A stretch of DNA of 64,000 nt, from NCBI GenBank assembly GCA_009760885.1, contig CM019702.1, forward strand, positions 52,675,282 to 52,739,281. Reading direction: 5' to 3'. The position numbers and the translations under genes were made by a program. Origin of the DNA: Achatina immaculata (Eukaryota > Mollusca > Gastropoda > Stylommatophora > Achatinidae). Below the pieces are notes generated by a model, which worked only from the letters and a program-made list of their open reading frames with translations, was not told where the DNA came from and ran no database searches. Of the stretch, positions 59,618-64,000 are shown piece after piece; the first letter of the stretch is position 1; each line of letters starts with the position of its first letter.

Positions 59618-59825
59618 CCAATAGACTTACGTTGATTGGCTCTCTGAAGCCCTGCTTGACGAAGCACGTGATATTGATGATGTTCGTTACAATGCCAAAA
59701 ATGTTAACCATCTGACAGAGAACCCCTGCGATGCACCATGATACTATGTCTGCTACCTGGCTAGTTATAAGAGGAATTTCTTTTGAAAAAATTCTCAAAC
59801 TCGAAAAATTGCCTGTGTCTGTCAT
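59618..59825 (-). CDS. Receptor 3, coding exon 1 (N-terminus and TM1)
   Basis: 208 nt, ATG 59825, ending CTA TTG G before GTAAGC. The acceptor CTTCAG lies 55 nt upstream of the ATG (exon start 59880). The reading frame is intact. Confidence 0.88.
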
Positions 59826-59944
59826 TTCAAACTGAAGTAGATATGCATGAAAGGTGGAAGATGTTCTTTGTTGAAGCGTTCTGAAGATATTTCCTAGTTT
59901 CTGTATTTCCTAGCTTCTGTATTACTCATCTGGTTAATAAAAAT

Positions 59945-60975
59945 GAAATGCAATGAAATTAATAATGTATCAAATAGGATTTAGACAAGGAAGAGGATCT
60001 ATATTTATCTTTTATCTGTTCCAAAGTATTTAATTGTGTACAACACCAGAAACTGTAGAAAATAATGGAAAAAATGAATTGCAACACATGTGACGCAATT
60101 AATATCACTGGTGTATTTAAGCCAATAGGCAGCAGCACAAATAAATGGCTAAAAAACAAATTGGTTTTAATATAAAACAAGGGGTCAGTCAGAGGTGCAT
60201 ACTGTCGCCTTACCTATTAAACGTGTATACTGAAACTATAATGAGGAATGTTAGAGAAGATATAGACAAATACAATTAATGTGCTATAAAAATTGGAGGT
60301 TATAAAATAACAGAGATTCGATATGCTGATGACAAGTATTACTGTCCACAACACAAAAAGGAGTGGAAAAACTAATTGTGTTAGTACCTAAGAATAGTGA
60401 AGACAACACATATATTTTAAATCGAAGAAAATTAATTGATGACAACTGACAAAAGAATTAATGCAGTTGAATATGTGTCAATAATGAAAAATTGGAAGAA
60501 ATGGAGAGTTTTTAATATCTTGGATCACTACTAACTAATAACAGAGATGCAATGGGGGAAATTAAAAGAAGGACATCTGTCGCTCTTCACAAAAATAAAA
60601 CAACTAAAGAATCTTTGGAGAGGAACAAACTGAACTACAAAAATAAGACTTTTAAGGGCGATCTTCCCCATCGCAACATATGCCTGTGAGACCTGGACAC
60701 TTAACAAAACAGCTGAGAAACAAATAAATGCTGTCTTTGTATGTAAGTGCTACAAAAGATTTCTTCAAATGTTGTGGACACAAAAAAGAATAAATATATC
60801 CATACTAAAGGAACTTAATATTGAAGAAGGCGCAGACGGCTGCAAGACATCGTTGATGATCTGCAAATGTTTACATCTGCAGCAGAGGATCTTGCTTACA
60901 ACAGAGAGGCCTAGAGAAGAGCTGTTAGTGAGGCAAAGTTCCGCAAGGAACATGCACATGACTAACTGACTGATC
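59945..60975 (+). mobile_element. LINE-A, decayed copy upstream of receptor 3 exon 1
   Basis: Reads QIGFRQGRGS, QRCILSPYLLNVYTETI and CETWTLNKTAEK with many indels. The tail CTAACTGACTGA is of the (ACTG)n type. It lies between the promoter candidate and exon 1. Confidence 0.75.
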
Positions 60976-61134
60976 ACGTAGGATAAAGAAAAGAAAATAA
61001 ACTACTAATAAGGCATTATTAATATCGAATCGTGTTGTAAATTCTACTAAAGCAAGATTTATGCCAGTAAGTGATGACCTTTGTTTAATACCTTTCCTCT
61101 GCGAGTTTTCGAAATTTAAGTTTATTATTTTTTT

Positions 61135-61345
61135 TAGATAATGCGCTTGATATAACAACAGGAAAAATAGAAGGAAGAAGATCAAGAGGAAGACCAAGAG
61201 AAATGATACTGGACAGTCTGACCGGATGGTGTGAGAGGAGATCACCAACTGAACTGATGGCCTGCATGAAGGATCGGGTACTCTGGAGAAGCATAATAGC
61301 CAACGCCAGTCGGCACGGCACCTGATGATGATGATGATGCTTGAT
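61135..61345 (+). mobile_element. LINE-C 3' end
   Basis: Reads GRRSRGRPREMILDSLTGW and RVLWRSIIANASRHGT, stop, then a (GAT)n tail at 61324-61340. Confidence 0.78.
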
Positions 61346-61634
61346 AAAAAGGAAACAAGTTTCGGGAGAAAATTTCCGAGTAAAATTTCGGGATCTGAGT
61401 TATAAAACTGGCCTGTAATGTTTTCATGACTCGTGTGTTCAAAGCTGCAAAAATTCAGTTCATGTTGTTAAGATGGTGTTGTAATACCGATGTGCTACTC
61501 AAAAGTACATACTATACAGCAAAAGTGTTTTGTCATGTTTGCATAATCATTGACTTAATGGATTGCGGTTTCGAAAATGTCAAAATACCCCTTAATGTGT
61601 TTTAGTTGTATTACTTGTTCGCAAGGGAAGCAAC

Positions 61635-61785
61635 ATATTATAAAAAGCATCTTCTGAAACAATGTTATGTTAAGCAAAACGAAACATCTAGTCTTTCTTT
61701 CAGATTATAAAAAAAATAAATACTTCTAACAATATTAGTTCTTTCTCTACCTTATTACTTTGGATCTTCACTTGTCACATATGGA
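61635..61785 (-). promoter_or_regulatory. Conserved upstream module of receptor 3 (promoter candidate)
   Basis: Core AATACTTCTAACAATAT at 61719-61735, identical to the receptor 1 core; TGTTAAGCAAAACGAAA at 61668-61684; TATA-like TATTATAAAAAG at 61636-61647. It lies 1.76 kb before the exon-1 acceptor. Confidence 0.42.
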
Positions 61786-62972
61786 GTTTACCGGTCTGGC
61801 TATAAATACCATAATGATATAAAAGCACGATAACTAATGCAGGTGATTCAGTGAAAAATGACATAATATGGACTATAGTAAGTATCACACATCTCATGTA
61901 TACAGTATCAGTGTTCACTGTTTAATATGTATATCAGTTATACCTAAAAGGTGCCCTTGGAAGTTAAGACTGTTTAGGAAGCAACAAAGAATATTGGTTT
62001 TTTCCAGGTTTATCATCTTTCCACCCTATTATCTGATGAACCCACTATTCTACCTTTGCATTCAATTACTCTCAAACTCTTACACGCACATAAGTCACCA
62101 TATCATCCTTCGTCCTGGACTATTCTGATGCAGATGCGCAATTCCCTCAGAGAATATATACTGAAGAGCGCACGCGACGGTGGACATCGATTCTCTAGAC
62201 CAGTTGCAACATTTAGTGCTCTGAGGGTCATGATCTGTACCTTAGGGCATTATGTTATTTTCGGTAGCATGGAGGCTATCCGTCGAAGACGCAGTATGTC
62301 TGCCTCACCTTCCACCATCAATGTCAACAGGGTTGAGTAATCCATTCTGTTATATGCATCTCCGAGATCAAGAGCCACAATCGCATTGAACTCAACACTT
62401 CTGTTAGTGTTGCAACATTGACCTCAGTTCACGAACTCTGTAGCATCGGGGGCGATTCTGTACATTAAAAGATAACTTTGTTGTAGAAAGCCCATGAGGA
62501 GTAAATATGAAGAACACCAAACAATCCAATATTTCGGCAAAAGCTCTTTTCAAGTTGCAGACTGAGTAACAAGGCAGCAGATAAAGTAATATATGTCACA
62601 AATTAAACATTTAACTCTTCTGTCTCTTCTTTACATTAGCTTTGTCTGATTAACTCTTTCCTTTGTTGGAATGTATTTGCCTTCATAGTTCTGTTCCTGG
62701 TTGTTTCTGTCCTTGTCCACTTGCTCTACTAGAATTTCTATCTGTTCTGTGATACAGTGAGAGTTAATACAATTATTCTAATTATATTCTAATTGGTTGT
62801 CTCAGCCATAATGATTTTAACTCTCATTCTACCATTCCTTTTTTATCTGCTATGCTCTGCTTCGTTTTTAATTCGTACATTCTCTTTGTGATGCCCAATT
62901 CTCTATCTGACCTTATTGCTTGTTTACTTTGTCAACTCATCATATTTCATTTTCCGTTATGTATATAGTCTG

Positions 62973-63050
62973 CAGGAAAAATTGGCGAACTACTTTGCGA
63001 GCCCTATGTGACGTCTAACGGCACGGGAAGGATATAAGATATAAGATAAG
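62973..63050 (+). mobile_element. LINE-B, 78-bp insertion with 10-bp target-site duplication
   Basis: Only the last residues (NWRTTLRALCDV), stop and TATAAGATA tail of LINE-B, flanked by ATATAGTCTG at 62963-62972 and 63051-63060. Confidence 0.92.
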
Positions 63051-63599
63051 ATATAGTCTGTAACATAATCGTATATACATTTCTTTGCTGCATCTATCAG
63101 TTTTGTCTTTATTGTCCGACATAAAGACAGATTTGCCGAAATATTGAGCTGTTGTTCGTACTACTATTTTTCATTACCATTTCATTGTTCTTACTTCTTA
63201 TTGTCCACTATGCTTTTTTTTTCTTTCATTCACCGACATATCTTTTTTTTTAAAAAATACTACCATACATATTTGTCAAATCCCACTCTTTCATTGAGCT
63301 GTCATTTTTATTTACTGGTAATATGGAAGATGGGTATACGATTTTGCACGTTTTAATTTTTTCTTTACAAATCTCGCGATACAGAAATCTGACTACTAAA
63401 AAAACTGCTTGAATACAAGTACAGTCTATTCTTTTTTTTTAACCTTTGGTTAATTTACCTACTGTGGATTTATGTACCTTTTTGTTTGAATAAAGATCAA
63501 AATAAACAAATACATTAAAGACTCTAGGCAAGCAATCTAAGTCGTCTGATCTACAAACCTATATAAATTATGATTAGTACCGACTTTTCTGAAGCTTAC

Positions 63600-63816
63600 C
63601 CTACAGACTAACGTTGATTGGTTCTTGGAAGCCTTGCTTAACAAAGCACAGGATACTAATGACGTTCGTTGCAACACCAAAATCATTAACCATTTGACAC
63701 ATAATTCCCAGCGATGAATAAATTCTAAAATTGGAAACATTACTTGTGCCTATCACTGTAGATTGTTAAAGGTGGTTTTGCAAAAAAAAAAGGAAGTTTT
63801 CAAATGTTTAACATTT
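63600..63816 (-). pseudogene. Decayed receptor exon 1 (fourth locus)
   Basis: Reads as exon 1 of a receptor closest to receptor 2, with the acceptor TTTTCAG kept at 63817 and the donor GTAAGC at 63599. Three lesions are visible: the start codon is GTG where receptor 2 has ATG; about 18 codons between SNF and the CQMVN of TM1 are missing (near 63716-63724); and the Leu before the donor is TAG (63601-63603). CFVKQGFQEPINVSL is intact. No exon 2 or 3 follows on the left: intron-1-like sequence runs only to about 61.98 kb and then meets the upstream region of receptor 3. The copy is therefore also truncated. Confidence 0.8.
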
Positions 63817-64000
63817 CTGAAAATATTCTGTAATGTCTACATTACTAATAAAAGGTGAAATGCAACGAAGTTACAAACTATATGAAATGAAACAACACAA
63901 CATGACAGAATTAATACTAGTAAATATTGTAGTTCTGTTAATGCAAGAAGTATTCCTATGTGTGCTGGGGTCTTCACTTACAGTCAGATGCAAGAATTTT

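Larger units (their letters stand above)
53642..59825 (-). pseudogene. Chemosensory-type 7TM receptor 3 with one premature stop in TM7
   Basis: Third member of the array. Exons 59618-59825, 57865-58079 and 53642-54247 keep every splice site and would encode 342 residues, but codon 308 is TGA (53747-53749). Receptor 2 has Ser at the same codon, so one C-to-G change (TCA to TGA) explains it. After the stop the frame stays open for 34 more codons, including SSMNIFIYYHG, and ends at TAG 53642-53644. The truncated product would lack the last half of TM7 and the tail, so it is probably non-functional unless the stop is polymorphic or a sequencing error. N6 sequon, SISDLG and ERC are all kept. Intron 2 (3.6 kb) holds a LINE-A copy. 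The (GAA)n tail of LINE-E lies a few bases beyond the last codon, so the original 3'UTR is displaced. Confidence 0.85.
61975..64000. repeat. Segmental duplicate of receptor 2 intron 1, exon 1 and leader
   Basis: Collinear with 41.72-42.88 plus 46.16-47.06 kb, including a LINE-G remnant (61.98-62.45 kb), intron sequence and exon 1. LINE-F is absent. Continues past the window end. Confidence 0.8.

Overview
The window is eukaryotic and most likely from a gastropod mollusc, probably a heterobranch sea slug of the Aplysia/Elysia kind. The genes have spliced exons, long AT-rich introns and (TA)n tracts. Non-LTR retrotransposons are dense. The only clear host genes are class A (rhodopsin-like) 7TM receptors that look like the chemosensory receptor family known from Aplysia rhinophores and oral tentacles. 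The organism call is an inference from family resemblance; no database search was possible.

Host genes: a tandem, same-strand (minus) receptor cluster. Receptor 1 (exons 15551-15758, 10932-11146, 8716-9321; 342 aa) and receptor 2 (46593-46800, 39896-40110, 37434-38030; 339 aa) read as intact. Receptor 3 (59618-59825, 57865-58079, 53642-54247) is intact except for one in-frame TGA in TM7. A fourth locus at the right edge (63600-63816) is a decayed exon 1 without exons 2 and 3. All copies share one architecture: coding exon 1 of 208 nt in the three complete genes, a phase-1 intron inside a Leu-Gly motif, an exon 2 of exactly 215 nt, then a phase-0 intron after Pro-Leu-Gln. A conserved splice acceptor 55-62 nt upstream of each ATG implies an upstream non-coding exon. 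A conserved module 0.9-1.8 kb upstream of the three complete genes (about 17.53-17.73, 47.80-47.96 and 61.64-61.78 kb), next to TATA-like sequence, is a promoter candidate. An extra orphan copy lies inside a LINE at 50.9-51.1 kb.

Mobile DNA: about half the window. 0-3.2 kb: a LINE-A 5' part and a complete Tc1/mariner element (1695-3217, TA duplications, transposase with a changed catalytic Asp). 5.9-8.5 kb: a small LTR-flanked element. 14.9-36.2 kb: many LINE-A and LINE-B copies, several with exact target-site duplications and one nested, plus a tRNA-derived SINE (34425-34684). 40.4-46.2 kb: an RNase-H-bearing LINE-G and a near full-length LINE-F, both in intron 1 of receptor 2. 49.4-53.6 kb: LINE-E, ending just beside the receptor 3 stop codon. 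The letters LINE-A to LINE-G are labels for this window only, and the clades are not settled.

History readable in the sequence: the receptor array grew by segmental duplication. Flanks and introns are paralogous (3.3-4.0 with 18.0-19.6 kb; 41.7-47.06 with 61.98-64.0 kb; intron-2 parts at 38.38-38.49 and 54.99-55.10 kb), so some copies serve as empty sites that date insertions in the others. An 836-bp patch at 35.3-36.1 kb is a near-identical copy of 41.2-42.0 kb, dropped into another LINE with microhomology at both ends and no target-site duplication.
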